Positions 49,911-59,459 of a DNA stretch of 64,000 bases are shown one piece after another. Source of the stretch: Halarcobacter anaerophilus (GTDB lineage Bacteria; Campylobacterota; Campylobacteria; Campylobacterales; Arcobacteraceae); the NCBI RefSeq assembly GCF_006459125.1, contig NZ_CP041070.1, forward strand, positions 124,001-188,000. The letters are read 5' to 3'. The first letter of the stretch is position 1. Each line of letters opens with the position of its first letter. A program made the position numbers and the translations under genes. Under the pieces are notes generated by a model that worked only from the letters and a program-made list of their open reading frames with translations, made no database searches and was not told the DNA's origin.

Positions 49911-52900
49911 TTAGTAGGATAAATCATTGTTGATAATTTTCTCTTTTTTTCTCAAAGCTAAAATATAAAATATTGTAGGAATAATGATAAGCGTTAAGAA
50001 TGCAGATGAAGTCATTCCTCCAATCATCGGTGCAGCTATTCTTTGCATAACCTCACTTCCCACACCGTTTATATACATAATAGGAATTAGCCCTCCTAAA
50101 ATTGCAAAAAGAGTCATTAGTTTTGGTCTAAGTCTTAGAACAGCCCCTTTATAAATTGCTTGCGCAATACTTTTTTTATCAAAAGTTCCATTAGATCTTT
50201 TTAATTCAAGCATAGCTTCATGAAGATACACAATCATCACAATAGAGGTTTCAGCAGCAACTCCTAAGAGTGCCAAGAAGCCAACTATAACGGCAATGGA
50301 GATATTAAAGTTTAGATAATCAAGATAAAATAAACCTCCTGAAAGTGCAAAGGGAAGCGTAAAAAATATAATCATAGTATAGGTAATATTTTTAAGTGCA
50401 AAATATATCAAAATAAATATAATCATAAATGTCAAAGGAATTATATATATAAGTCTATTCATTGCTGATTCCAAATATTCACTTTGACCTGCCCACTCAT
50501 AATAGAAGCCTTCGGGAAGTTTTAAATCTTTTAAAAGTTTTTGGGCACTATCTTTATACTCTTTTGTAGAAACACTGTTTTTAGGAGTAATATATATAAA
50601 GTTTACGTTTAAAGCTTTTTCAGATTTTATAACAGAAGGTCCCTCTTCATAATAAAGATTTGCAAACATTGATATTGGTTGAAATCCAAGTTTTGTTTTA
50701 ACTTGAAGATTATTAAGTTTTGTAATATCTTCTCTTTGTTCAGCTTTAAATCTTAGAGAAATAGGGTATCTCTCCAAACCTTTATAAAGAGTTGATATCT
50801 TACTTCCAGCAACACCTAAAGAGATAGTTGATAAAATATCATTTTTATTAATACCGTATCTATCAAGCATACTCTCTTTTATATCTATATTTAAATAATA
50901 TCCTGAATTGATTTTATCTGTTGATACTGATAGAGTTTTATCATATTTTTTTAAAATCTGTTCAATTTTGTTTGCCGTATCTTCCAAAAGTTGATGATCG
51001 TTTCCATATAGTTTTATACCAAGAGGAGTTCTAATACCTGTTAGAAGCATGTCTATTCTTCCTCTAATAGGATAAGTCCAAGAGTTGATTAAACCTGCAA
51101 CTTGAAGTTTTTTATCCATCTGCTCCATTAACTTTTTATAGGTCATTCCTTCTCTCCATTGCTCTTGTGGTTTAAAAGTCACAATGGTTTCTATCATGGC
51201 CAATGGTGCAGGATCTGTTGCTGTATCTGCACGTCCTGCTTTACCGAATACCGTAGCAACTTCAGGAAAAGATTTAAGTATTCTATCTGTTTTTTGGGTA
51301 AGTTCTTTTGCCAAATCAATACCTATACCGTATGGAGTGACCGGCATATACATAAAGGTTTGTTCATTCATCATTGGCATAAACTCCCAATTTAGTTTTT
51401 TATATGCGGGATAAACTGCTATTAAAGTTGCCAAGAAAATAAAAACGATAAGGTATCTAAATTTTAAAGAGGCTTTTAATAAAGGAGAGTATAAAGCTAT
51501 AAAAAATCTATTTAGATAGTTTCTCTTCTCATCTAAAATTTTACCTTTTATAAAAAAGACCATAAGAATAGGCACTAAGGTAATAGAAAGAATTGCTCCT
51601 GAAATCATTGCAAAAGATTTTGTAAAAGCAAGGGGAGAAAAGAGTCTTCCCTCTTGCCCGCTTAAAGCAAAAATAGGTAAAAAAGAGACAACAACTAAAA
51701 TCAAAGCAAAAAAGATAGGACGTCCCACTTGTTTAGCTGATTTTACAATAATCTCAACTCTCTTTTTATTTGAGATATCATTTTTACCTTGCAGATATTT
51801 ATGGGCATTTTCTACCATTACGATTGTTGCGTCAACCATAGCTCCGATTGCAATGGCAATTCCTCCAAGACTCATAATATTTGAACCTAAACCAAAAGCT
51901 TTCATCAAAAGAAAAGTAAATAGTACGGTAATAGGTAGAGTAATAATTATAATCAAAGCACTTCTAAGGTGAAATAAAAACAGTGCAGATACAATCATTA
52001 CAATTATCGACTCCTCAACTAAAGTATGTTTTAGAGTATAGATTGCTTTATCTATTAAAGAGCTTCTATCATAAGTTTCTACAACTTTGACATCATCAAC
52101 TTTTAGTGTTTTGATTTTCTCTTTAACTCTTTTTATAACATCATAAGGATTTTCACCGTATCTAACAACGATAATTCCCCCGACTGTTTCTCCTTGACCG
52201 TTTAAATCTGCCATTCCTCTTCTATTTGTAGAAGTAACATTAACTTCGGCAATATCTTTTATGGTAAGGGGAATAGAACCGTTTGTTTTAATAGTAATGT
52301 TTTCTATATCATTTACATTTTTTAGAAAACCTTTTGCTTGAATCATATGTTCAAAACCGTTTTCTAAGATGATTCTTCCGCCTTTTTCATCATTGTTTTT
52401 TGTTAATGCCTTTTTTACATCATTGATACTAAGATTGTATTGAACTAATTTATCCTGGTCTAAAGTGATTTCATAATTTTTTATAAATCCACCCACAGAA
52501 GCTACTTCACTAACTCCGTCAACTCCAAGAAGTGCAAATTTATAATAGTAATCTTGAAGTGTTTTTAACTCATCCAATGATTTTGTATCAGATTTTAGTG
52601 CATACTCGTAAGCCCATCCAACTCCTGTAGCATCGGGACCTATTGCTACATCTACGCCTGTGGGAAAACTTCCTTGCAGCTGCGATAATTGCTCTAATAT
52701 TCTGTTTCTTGCATCATAAAGATCTGTTCCATCTTTGAAAATAACATATATTAAAGCATTTTGAAAAGAGCTCATAGCTCTAACTGTTTCAATATTTGGA
52801 AGACTCATAAGATTTGAAATCAAAGGATAAGAGACTTGGTCTTCTATAGTTTTCGGACTTTGTCCGGGCCATTTTACCTGTACGATAACTTGTGGAGGTG

Positions 52901-53027
52901 AAAGGTCTGGAAGCGCATCCAGACTACTTTTTTTTACTGCCCAAAATGAGGCAACAATTAATATAAAGGTACTAATAAGAATTAAAAATTTATTTTTTAT
53001 ACTATATGAGATAATTGATTCTACCAT
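49911..53027 (-). CDS. cusA: Heavy-metal efflux RND pump (CusA/CzcA type)
   Basis: This is the proton-driven inner-membrane pump of a tripartite metal exporter, 1038 residues with 12 membrane spans. GGIAIAIGAMVDATIVMVEN and RPKLMTLFAILGGLIPIMY are family motifs. Two methionines match those that bind copper in E. coli CusA: PLAMIETIVT and RIDMLLTGI. I could not place the third with certainty. The ATPLA-type and YGI features favour Cu(I)/Ag(I) over zinc or cobalt, but the metal is inference. Gene order is cusC, cusB, cusA on the minus strand. Confidence 0.9.
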   Translation of the reverse strand: MVESIISYSIKNKFLILISTFILIVASFWAVKKSSLDALPDLSPPQVIVQVKWPGQSPKTIEDQVSYPLISNLMSLPNIETVRAMSSFQNALIYVIFKDGTDLYDARNRILEQLSQLQGSFPTGVDVAIGPDATGVGWAYEYALKSDTKSLDELKTLQDYYYKFALLGVDGVSEVASVGGFIKNYEITLDQDKLVQYNLSINDVKKALTKNNDEKGGRIILENGFEHMIQAKGFLKNVNDIENITIKTNGSIPLTIKDIAEVNVTSTNRRGMADLNGQGETVGGIIVVRYGENPYDVIKRVKEKIKTLKVDDVKVVETYDRSSLIDKAIYTLKHTLVEESIIVMIVSALFLFHLRSALIIIITLPITVLFTFLLMKAFGLGSNIMSLGGIAIAIGAMVDATIVMVENAHKYLQGKNDISNKKRVEIIVKSAKQVGRPIFFALILVVVSFLPIFALSGQEGRLFSPLAFTKSFAMISGAILSITLVPILMVFFIKGKILDEKRNYLNRFFIALYSPLLKASLKFRYLIVFIFLATLIAVYPAYKKLNWEFMPMMNEQTFMYMPVTPYGIGIDLAKELTQKTDRILKSFPEVATVFGKAGRADTATDPAPLAMIETIVTFKPQEQWREGMTYKKLMEQMDKKLQVAGLINSWTYPIRGRIDMLLTGIRTPLGIKLYGNDHQLLEDTANKIEQILKKYDKTLSVSTDKINSGYYLNIDIKESMLDRYGINKNDILSTISLGVAGSKISTLYKGLERYPISLRFKAEQREDITKLNNLQVKTKLGFQPISMFANLYYEEGPSVIKSEKALNVNFIYITPKNSVSTKEYKDSAQKLLKDLKLPEGFYYEWAGQSEYLESAMNRLIYIIPLTFMIIFILIYFALKNITYTMIIFFTLPFALSGGLFYLDYLNFNISIAVIVGFLALLGVAAETSIVMIVYLHEAMLELKRSNGTFDKKSIAQAIYKGAVLRLRPKLMTLFAILGGLIPIMYINGVGSEVMQRIAAPMIGGMTSSAFLTLIIIPTIFYILALRKKEKIINNDLSY

Positions 53028-53035
53028 AACTAATC

Positions 53036-54037
53036 CTACCAGTCTCCGTCATCAGAACTATAAAGACCGTTTGTAACGGCATCTGAATCAAGTAGAAAAA
53101 GGGCATTGTTAATTACCTCTTCCCCTTCATTTACTCCTTCAAGTATTTTATATTTGTTTGAAGAGACTCTTTTTGCTTCAATCTCTATTGGTTCAATTTC
53201 TGTTTTAGATAGAAGTTTAAAGACATATTTTTTATCACCTTTTAAAAGAACGGCTGTTTTTGGAAGAGTTAAAGCCTCTTTAGTTTTTTCTTGCAGCAGC
53301 ACTTTTCCAAACATATTAGGAAAATATTTTAAATCGCTGTTTTTTAATACAAATCTTACATCTACACTTTTTGTATCACTGCTTACTATTGGGTAGATCT
53401 TGTCAACTTTAGTTTTAACGGGATTTTTAAATCCGTCCAAAAAAACATTTGCTTCCATATTGTTTTTTATAAAAGATAGATCTTTTTGATAAATAGAAGC
53501 TATAAACCAAATACTGTCCAAAGATGCAAGTTGAAGAAGAAGTTTTCCTTTTTTTACAAAACTTCCTTGATTTATCTCTTTTTTTAAAACTATTGAATTA
53601 GATGGTGAATAAAAAGGGATATCTTTTAAAACAGTTTTTGAATTTTTTATTCTGTTTATTACTTTAGTATTTATATCCAAAGCTTTTAGTTTATTAAGAC
53701 TGCTTCTAACTAATTGTTTATTTAGATTTTTTGCAATCTGAATCTCTTGTTGAATAGATAAAACTTCATCAGAGTAAAGTGAGAATAGTTTTTCTCCTTT
53801 TTTCAAAGTTTGATATTGTTCTTTTGCATCTAAATTTGTGACAAAACCGTCAAATCTGCTTACAATATCATAAATTTTTGTTTCATCAAAAGTTAGACGT
53901 CCATAAAAGCTTTTTAAGGTGCCTATTTGCTCTTTTTTTACTTTGACAAGCTTTTTATTGAACAACTGCTCAACTTCAAGAATCTGAGCATTTAGTATTG
54001 TAACGCCCAATATTAGGGCACTTAAAATAAATTTCAC
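53036..54037 (-). CDS. cusB: RND efflux periplasmic adaptor (CusB type)
   Basis: This membrane-fusion protein links the pump to the outer-membrane channel. It has 333 residues, a signal peptide MKFILSALILGVTILNAQ, a lipoyl-like and helical hairpin region (about 60-150, KKGEKLFSLYSDEVLS) and a beta-barrel domain with GNMFGKVLL-type strands (KYFPNMFGKVLLQ). The C-terminus ends EEVINNALFLLDSD, as in CusB. It is shorter than E. coli CusB and lacks an obvious N-terminal methionine cluster. It overlaps cusC by four bases. Confidence 0.88.
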   Translation of the reverse strand: MKFILSALILGVTILNAQILEVEQLFNKKLVKVKKEQIGTLKSFYGRLTFDETKIYDIVSRFDGFVTNLDAKEQYQTLKKGEKLFSLYSDEVLSIQQEIQIAKNLNKQLVRSSLNKLKALDINTKVINRIKNSKTVLKDIPFYSPSNSIVLKKEINQGSFVKKGKLLLQLASLDSIWFIASIYQKDLSFIKNNMEANVFLDGFKNPVKTKVDKIYPIVSSDTKSVDVRFVLKNSDLKYFPNMFGKVLLQEKTKEALTLPKTAVLLKGDKKYVFKLLSKTEIEPIEIEAKRVSSNKYKILEGVNEGEEVINNALFLLDSDAVTNGLYSSDDGDW

Positions 54038-55233
54038 TTGATATTCCTTGTAAAATAGTGTGATTTTGCCAAAGCAGTAAAATATTTCTCTTTTTCATCT
54101 ACTGCTTTGAGTTTGTATTTGATAATCTCATTTTCATTTTTTATCAATGATGAGGTATCGATATTTGATTTTAGATAACTGTTGTCGTTTTCTAAAATTT
54201 TTTGAAGTTGGGAATATTTTGGAAGAATTCTTTTTTCTATTATATTATATGTGGTGATTGAATCATCTATATTTTTTTGTAAAGTATCTATTGAACTAAG
54301 AAACTTCACTTTTAAATCTTCCAATTGATTCTTAACTTGTTGTGATTGATATTTTGCTTTTGTAGCTTTGATATTCTCTTTTCCGTATATTGCAAGGGGG
54401 AAAGAGAAACTTACGTTCATATAATCTTCAAAATTAGAACTTCTTTCAAAATAGCTGACACTCATCTTTAAATCAGGGATTTTTTTCTCTTTTTCCAAAT
54501 CTGAGACATTTAAGTATTTTTTGCTGTTTTGAGAGAACGATAAAACTTTAGGATGTTTTGAAATATCTTTAGAAAGAACTACTTTTTTTATCTTTGTATC
54601 AATATCAAGATTTTCAAACTTTTCATAAGTCAGCTCTTGAAGTTTTAGATAACTTGTATCCAAAAAAGTTTTTAACTGTTGAGATTTTAAATCTAGTTCA
54701 TTATAAAGAATTTGTGCATTTAGTATATCTTTTTGTTTAGCTTTGCCGTATTTATAAAAGTTTGTAAGAAGTGATTCTATCTTTTTTACGTTTTTTTTAA
54801 ATTTGTTATAAAGAGAGAGCCTCTCTTCTAAAAGTTTTATTTTATAAGAGTATTCATATATATTTGAAGTTAGTTCCAGTTTGCTGTTTTCTAAATTGTA
54901 TTTTGAGATTGAGTAGTCATCTTTGGCAACTTTTTTTGCAATATCAAGTCTGTCTCCTAGGGGAATATTTTGACTTACTCCTATAAACTGAGCTTGCATT
55001 GCCTCTTTATCTCTTACATAATAGTCATTAAATTGAACATCATTTGCTCCAAAGCTGATAACGGGATTATCCCATTTTGAAGCTAGTGCTATTTCTTGTT
55101 TTGCAATATCTATAGAACTCTCCAGTGCTTTTAGAGAGCTGTTTTTCTCTAAAGCATTGGATACGATATTTTCTATTGATTGGGCATTTAAATAAAAAGG
55201 AAGAAACCCAAGTAGAAGATATTTTTTCAGCAT
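54034..55233 (-). CDS. cusC: TolC-family outer-membrane efflux protein
   Basis: This outer-membrane channel of the CusCBA pump has 399 residues, with signal MLKKYLLLGFLPFYLNAQ. The repeated long helices and the FxxDYMNVSFSFPL and GDRLDIAKKVAKD motifs match the TolC/CzcC group. No lipobox cysteine is seen, unlike E. coli CusC, which is lipidated. Its ATG overlaps the stop of the YtkA-like gene by one base. Confidence 0.85.
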   Translation of the reverse strand: MLKKYLLLGFLPFYLNAQSIENIVSNALEKNSSLKALESSIDIAKQEIALASKWDNPVISFGANDVQFNDYYVRDKEAMQAQFIGVSQNIPLGDRLDIAKKVAKDDYSISKYNLENSKLELTSNIYEYSYKIKLLEERLSLYNKFKKNVKKIESLLTNFYKYGKAKQKDILNAQILYNELDLKSQQLKTFLDTSYLKLQELTYEKFENLDIDTKIKKVVLSKDISKHPKVLSFSQNSKKYLNVSDLEKEKKIPDLKMSVSYFERSSNFEDYMNVSFSFPLAIYGKENIKATKAKYQSQQVKNQLEDLKVKFLSSIDTLQKNIDDSITTYNIIEKRILPKYSQLQKILENDNSYLKSNIDTSSLIKNENEIIKYKLKAVDEKEKYFTALAKSHYFTRNIK

Positions 55234-55613
55234 TATAAGTTTACGCTTGCTCTTATTTTATGAACTTTACCGTCGGCAGTTTTAAACATTAGATGATATT
55301 GCCAAGTTCCACCCATAGAGAAGTTGATAAGAAATTTGTATTTTCCGTCAACGAATTTTGCTTTTGCCTCTTGTTCCATATATGGCATACCGGGCATTTC
55401 AGGCATAAAAAACTTTGCTTTTACTTTAGCATCATTTAAAACTTTTCCCTCTTTTTGAAGTGTTACAATAAAAGTATTGTTACCCATAACCAACGATTTT
55501 TCAGATTGAAGTTGTACTTCATATCCATCTTTTTTACTTTTCACATCAAGGGGTTGAGCATTTAAGATAATGCAAGAGAAAAGCAAGATTGAAACTACTT
55601 TTAATAATTTCAT
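55233..55613 (-). CDS. YtkA/FixH-like periplasmic protein, first gene of the metal efflux operon
   Basis: This small exported protein of 126 residues has signal MKLLKVVSILLFSCIILNAQ. The mature part is a YtkA-like beta-sandwich: NTFIVTLQKEGK, VKAKFFMPEMPGMPYM and GGTWQYHLMFKTADGK. The methionine-rich turn PEMPGMPYM is a possible Cu(I) ligand and resembles the role of CusF, although the fold family differs. It leads cusCBA with no gaps, so all four genes are one operon. Confidence 0.78.
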   Translation of the reverse strand: MKLLKVVSILLFSCIILNAQPLDVKSKKDGYEVQLQSEKSLVMGNNTFIVTLQKEGKVLNDAKVKAKFFMPEMPGMPYMEQEAKAKFVDGKYKFLINFSMGGTWQYHLMFKTADGKVHKIRASVNL

Positions 55614-55673
55614 ATAGACTCCTTTAAAAAATTTCGTGAAGTCTATTTATTTAATATGGAAAGAGTGTGGAAA

Positions 55674-56825
55674 TTAAAACTTTAGAATAAAGCTTGTTCC
55701 TTTTTTTAAAGTAGAGTCAACAACTATTTTTATAGAATATTTTTCGCAAATATTTTTAACGATATTTAATCCGATACCGAAACCTCCGCTATAATCCGTT
55801 GCTCTATAGTATCTGCTGAATATATCATTTATTTTATCTTTTTCAATACCGATACCGCTGTCGCTTATGGTTAAAGTATGATTTTTAAGTTCTATTTCTA
55901 TTTTTCCTTTTTGTTTGTTGTATTTTATTGCATTTGATAGAATATTGTTAAAAAGTCTAATAAAATCATTTTCATCAATAGTAAAAAAAGTATCTTCTAA
56001 AAAGGTATCTATAGATATTTTTTTCTTTTGCGCCAAGGCTTCAAAATATTTGATTTGGGTATTTATTAACTCTTTTAGATTGTGTTCTTTAGGTTCACTG
56101 AGAACTCTTTTATCTTCTAGAAAAATATAGGTTAAATCCTTATATACTTCCGATATCCTTTGGGCAGCTAGTTTTATTCTTTTTATCTGTTTTGAGCTTA
56201 AATGCTCTTCTTCTGCCGACATTAAAATAGCACTTATGGGAGTATTTAATTCATGGGTTGTATCTTTTATAAAATTGTTTAATCTCTTTCTTTCATCTTT
56301 TATAGGTTTTAAAAATAGTTTGGCAAGAAAAAATCCAAGGACTGAGACCATAAAGTAGATGATTAGAAATAAGATGATTATCTCATTTTTAAGTTTGGCA
56401 ACTCTATTAAAAAAAAGATTCTCTTCTATAGCAATATAATAAATACCTAAGTGCCCATATGTAGAATCATTAACTAAAATAAAGTTTTTTTCTTTTTCTA
56501 TTATTTTCTTAGAAAAATCTATAGTGTCATTTAGATTACCGAAAATTTTTCTTCTATTCTCATCATAAAAAGAGATTTTATAAATATCGGTTTTTAAAAA
56601 CTGGGAAAGTTCCAGCCCATGACCGTTCATATGGGAGTGGGTAATTTGTGAAGAGATATTTGAAGCTATATTTTGCATTTTTGTTTTTGCCAAATCAAAA
56701 TAAAGTTTTTTTTCATTTTGATAATAAAGCAGGGCAATTAGAAGCATTAGAATAAAAGAACCGCCTAAATAAAGGGTAAAAAATCTTATAAAAGTTCTTT
56801 TTTCACTATAAGTTAAATCTTTGAT
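55674..56825 (-). CDS. CusS-like sensor histidine kinase, apparent ATC start
   Basis: This membrane kinase of about 383 residues has two hydrophobic segments around a short periplasmic loop, a histidine box DTTHELNTPISAI and an ATPase domain ending SGGFGIGLNIVKNI. The loop contains THSHMNGHG, whose His and Met residues could bind copper. The only ATG near the N-terminus (56747) cuts into the first membrane segment. Upstream the frame is open and reads KDLTYSEKRTFIRFF. An ATC at 56825 follows SD AAAGGA by five bases, so I place the start there. It is divergent from the regulator at 56903, its probable partner. Confidence 0.75.
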   Translation of the reverse strand: MKDLTYSEKRTFIRFFTLYLGGSFILMLLIALLYYQNEKKLYFDLAKTKMQNIASNISSQITHSHMNGHGLELSQFLKTDIYKISFYDENRRKIFGNLNDTIDFSKKIIEKEKNFILVNDSTYGHLGIYYIAIEENLFFNRVAKLKNEIIILFLIIYFMVSVLGFFLAKLFLKPIKDERKRLNNFIKDTTHELNTPISAILMSAEEEHLSSKQIKRIKLAAQRISEVYKDLTYIFLEDKRVLSEPKEHNLKELINTQIKYFEALAQKKKISIDTFLEDTFFTIDENDFIRLFNNILSNAIKYNKQKGKIEIELKNHTLTISDSGIGIEKDKINDIFSRYYRATDYSGGFGIGLNIVKNICEKYSIKIVVDSTLKKGTSFILKF

Positions 56826-56902
56826 ATAAATCCTTTTTTATTTGGATTATATCATAAAATTTTTCCATAGATTTTACACAAAGTTATACTATACTTAAGA
56901 TT

Positions 56903-57562
56903 ATGAAAATATTACTTTTAGAAGACGACACTTTATTAAATGAAATTATTGTAGAGTTTTTAGAAGAGCTTGATTATGAAGTTATAACGACTTTTGACGG
57001 TCAAGAGGCTTTGGAAACAATTTACGAAGATAAGTTCGATTTGCTTATTTTAGATGTAAATGTACCTAGTCTAAACGGTTTTGAGCTTTTAAAAGAACTT
57101 AAGTCAAACTCTATAAATATTCCTTGTATTTATATTACCTCTTTGCATACTTCAAAAGATATGGAAGACGGATTTAAAGCAGGGGCTGATGATTATATTA
57201 AAAAACCTTTTCATTTAAGTGAGTTAAAACTAAGAATAAACAATATAAAAAGATTAAGACAGATAGAAGCAAACGGTATAATAAAACTTGCCGATGCAAT
57301 TTTTTACGATAATGATGAAAAAATTTTAAAAGTTAATGATAAAGAGAGTCATCTTTCAAAAACAGAGGCAAAAGTCTTTGAGTATTTTATAAAAAACAGA
57401 AATAAATCTATATCTATAGAAGAGATCTCTTTAAATAACTGGCTTTATGATGAAGTTCCTACTGCAACAACTATTAGAACATATATAAAAAATTTACGAA
57501 AAATTTTGGGCAAAGACAGGATTATTACTTCTAAAGGAATAGGTTACAGGCTTAATCTTTAA
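56903..57562 (+). CDS. OmpR-type response regulator (metal locus, first)
   Basis: This is a 219-residue response regulator. The receiver domain opens MKILLLEDDTLLNEI and has its phospho-acceptor Asp near residue 51 (LLILDVNVPSLNG) and Lys in YIKKPF. The winged-helix domain has TIRTYIKNLRKIL and SKGIGYRL. Its closest relative is the regulator at 58690-59349. There is no clear SD, and TATACT lies close to the ATG, so the leader may be very short. It overlaps the 3' end of the second kinase by 11 bases. Confidence 0.9.
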   Translation: MKILLLEDDTLLNEIIVEFLEELDYEVITTFDGQEALETIYEDKFDLLILDVNVPSLNGFELLKELKSNSINIPCIYITSLHTSKDMEDGFKAGADDYIKKPFHLSELKLRINNIKRLRQIEANGIIKLADAIFYDNDEKILKVNDKESHLSKTEAKVFEYFIKNRNKSISIEEISLNNWLYDEVPTATTIRTYIKNLRKILGKDRIITSKGIGYRLNL

Positions 57563-58709
57563 ATTTTAGTTTAAAAGTTGTTCCTTTTGTCTCTTGGGAT
57601 TCTACTTCTATTTCTATATTATAAGTTTTGCAAATATGATATACGATATTAAGACCTATACCGAATCCTCCTTGCTCTTTTGTTCCTCTATAGTATCGAT
57701 TAAAGATATCTTTTAATCTATCTTTTTTTATTCCTATTCCTCCATCTTCAATTATAAGTGTGGAGTCTTTTAGCGTTATATTGATAAAACCTCCGATTTT
57801 ATTATATTTTATAGCATTTGATATTAGATTGTTAAAGAGTCTTGAAAAATTTTCTTTATCTATTTTAAAAGTAGTAGGTTCCAGCTTTGAGTTGATTGTT
57901 AATCTCTTTTTTTGTGAAAAAGATTGAAAATATTCAAGTTGTTGTTCTATTATCTTATCAAGCTGCAGTTCTTCGATATGGGGTTTATTATTGCTGTCTT
58001 GTAAAAAAAGATAGACTAAATCTTTGTAAATTTCCGAAATTCTTTTTGCGCTTAAATTAATTCTTTGAAGATTTTTTTGAGTTAAAGGTGCATCTTTTCC
58101 CGTACTCATTAAAATAGCCGTTATGGGAGTATTTAACTCATGGGTAGTATCTTTTATAAAGTTATTGAGTTTTTTTCTTTCATTTATAATAGGGCTTATA
58201 AAAAGACTTGCCAGATAGTAACCTATTACTGCAATAGTAGAATAAATCAAAAAGAAATAGAAAATGAGTTTTTCCGTTAGTTTTGTGATTATATCATGGT
58301 AGATATTCTCTTTTATTACAATATGATATACTCCTAAATGCCCCCTTGGCGTACTGTCTACTAGAACAAAACTGTCATCTATCTTTTGCAGTTTTTTTGA
58401 CAAATCAATTCTATTTTTTATATTTCCTATTAATTTTCTATGCTCTTTATCAAATAAAGCATAATCATATTTTATAAAATTTGCCATTTTTGCAGTATTT
58501 ATTGAAAGCCCTGCCATATGAGCGTAAATTATTGCAGAAGAGACTTTTGAAGCCACATTTTGCATATTTGAGGTTATTAACTCATATTGTGATCTTGATT
58601 CCATTTTATAAAAAAGAAGAAATATTATGGTTAATAAAATAAAAGAAGAACCTAAATAGAGTCCTAAAAATTTGCTAAAGGTGATTCTCTCACTTCTTGT
58701 TAAATCGAT
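57552..58709 (-). CDS. CusS-like sensor histidine kinase (paralogue), apparent ATC start
   Basis: This is a paralogue of the kinase at 55674, with box DTTHELNTPITAI and ATPase motif GGFGIGLNIVYHI. Its periplasmic loop has IYAHMAGLSINTAKM, again with His and Met. The first ATG in frame (58604) lies after the first membrane segment. Upstream the frame reads DLTRSERITFSKFLGLYLG without ATG, GTG or TTG. An ATC at 58709 follows SD AAGGAG by six bases and lies inside the last codons of the regulator gene (20-base overlap), which would give coupled translation of about 385 residues. Confidence 0.75.
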   Translation of the reverse strand: MDLTRSERITFSKFLGLYLGSSFILLTIIFLLFYKMESRSQYELITSNMQNVASKVSSAIIYAHMAGLSINTAKMANFIKYDYALFDKEHRKLIGNIKNRIDLSKKLQKIDDSFVLVDSTPRGHLGVYHIVIKENIYHDIITKLTEKLIFYFFLIYSTIAVIGYYLASLFISPIINERKKLNNFIKDTTHELNTPITAILMSTGKDAPLTQKNLQRINLSAKRISEIYKDLVYLFLQDSNNKPHIEELQLDKIIEQQLEYFQSFSQKKRLTINSKLEPTTFKIDKENFSRLFNNLISNAIKYNKIGGFINITLKDSTLIIEDGGIGIKKDRLKDIFNRYYRGTKEQGGFGIGLNIVYHICKTYNIEIEVESQETKGTTFKLKFKD

Positions 58710-59349
58710 AACCGACTCCTTTTATAGTTTCAATAAACTCTTCTCCTAAAACTTTTCTGATATTTTTTATATAAGTTCTAATAGTAGATGAGGTAGGCGA
58801 AGTCTCATAACTCCAGATATTTGAGCTTAGTTCATCTTGGGAAATACATCTGTTTGCATTGTTTATAAGATATTTGAGAATCTGAGCCTCTTTTAAAGGA
58901 AGTTTTGTTTTTATTGAATTATTGTTTATATAATTGAGTTTTGAATTAAATTTTATATCTTTTGAAATCTCTATCTCTTCATCTTCTAAATGAAGAAGTC
59001 TTTTTATATTGTTTATTCTAAGTTCTAACTCTTTTAATTCAAAAGGTTTTTTCAAATAATCATCTGCTCCGCTTTTAAAGCCCTCTTCAACATCTTCAAC
59101 CGAGTTTAAAGAGGTAATAAAAATAGCAGGAGTGGTTATCTCATTATCCCTTAGATTTTTTAAAAATTCAAAACCCGTAAGTGTAGGTACGTTTACGTCT
59201 AAAATCAGCAAATCAAAAGGGTTTTCATATATAATCTCACTTGCCTGCATTCCGTCAAATACGCAGGTGACCTCATATCCTAGTTCTTGAAGGAACTCTT
59301 CAATTATCTCATTTAGTATTAAATCATCTTCTAAAAGCAATATTTTCAT
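58690..59349 (-). CDS. OmpR-type response regulator (metal locus, second)
   Basis: This 219-residue receiver plus winged-helix regulator has receiver motifs LLLEDDLILNEI, LLILDVNVPTLTG and YLKKPFEL, and an output domain with TIRTYIKNIRKVLG and KGVGYRF. The start is the ATG at 59349, which matches the start of its paralogue; a longer frame to 59391 adds a non-conserved hydrophobic stretch. It lies before its kinase and is divergent from the YceI-type gene, a possible target along with the efflux operon. Confidence 0.9.
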   Translation of the reverse strand: MKILLLEDDLILNEIIEEFLQELGYEVTCVFDGMQASEIIYENPFDLLILDVNVPTLTGFEFLKNLRDNEITTPAIFITSLNSVEDVEEGFKSGADDYLKKPFELKELELRINNIKRLLHLEDEEIEISKDIKFNSKLNYINNNSIKTKLPLKEAQILKYLINNANRCISQDELSSNIWSYETSPTSSTIRTYIKNIRKVLGEEFIETIKGVGYRFNKK

Positions 59350-59459
59350 AAAAGTAAGTATATCACACAAAAGAATAAATAGTCCCCACAAACGCTACAC
59401 AAAAACTTAACAAAAGATTATTAGAATAAAGGTACAAAAATAATCAAAAGGAGTATTAA

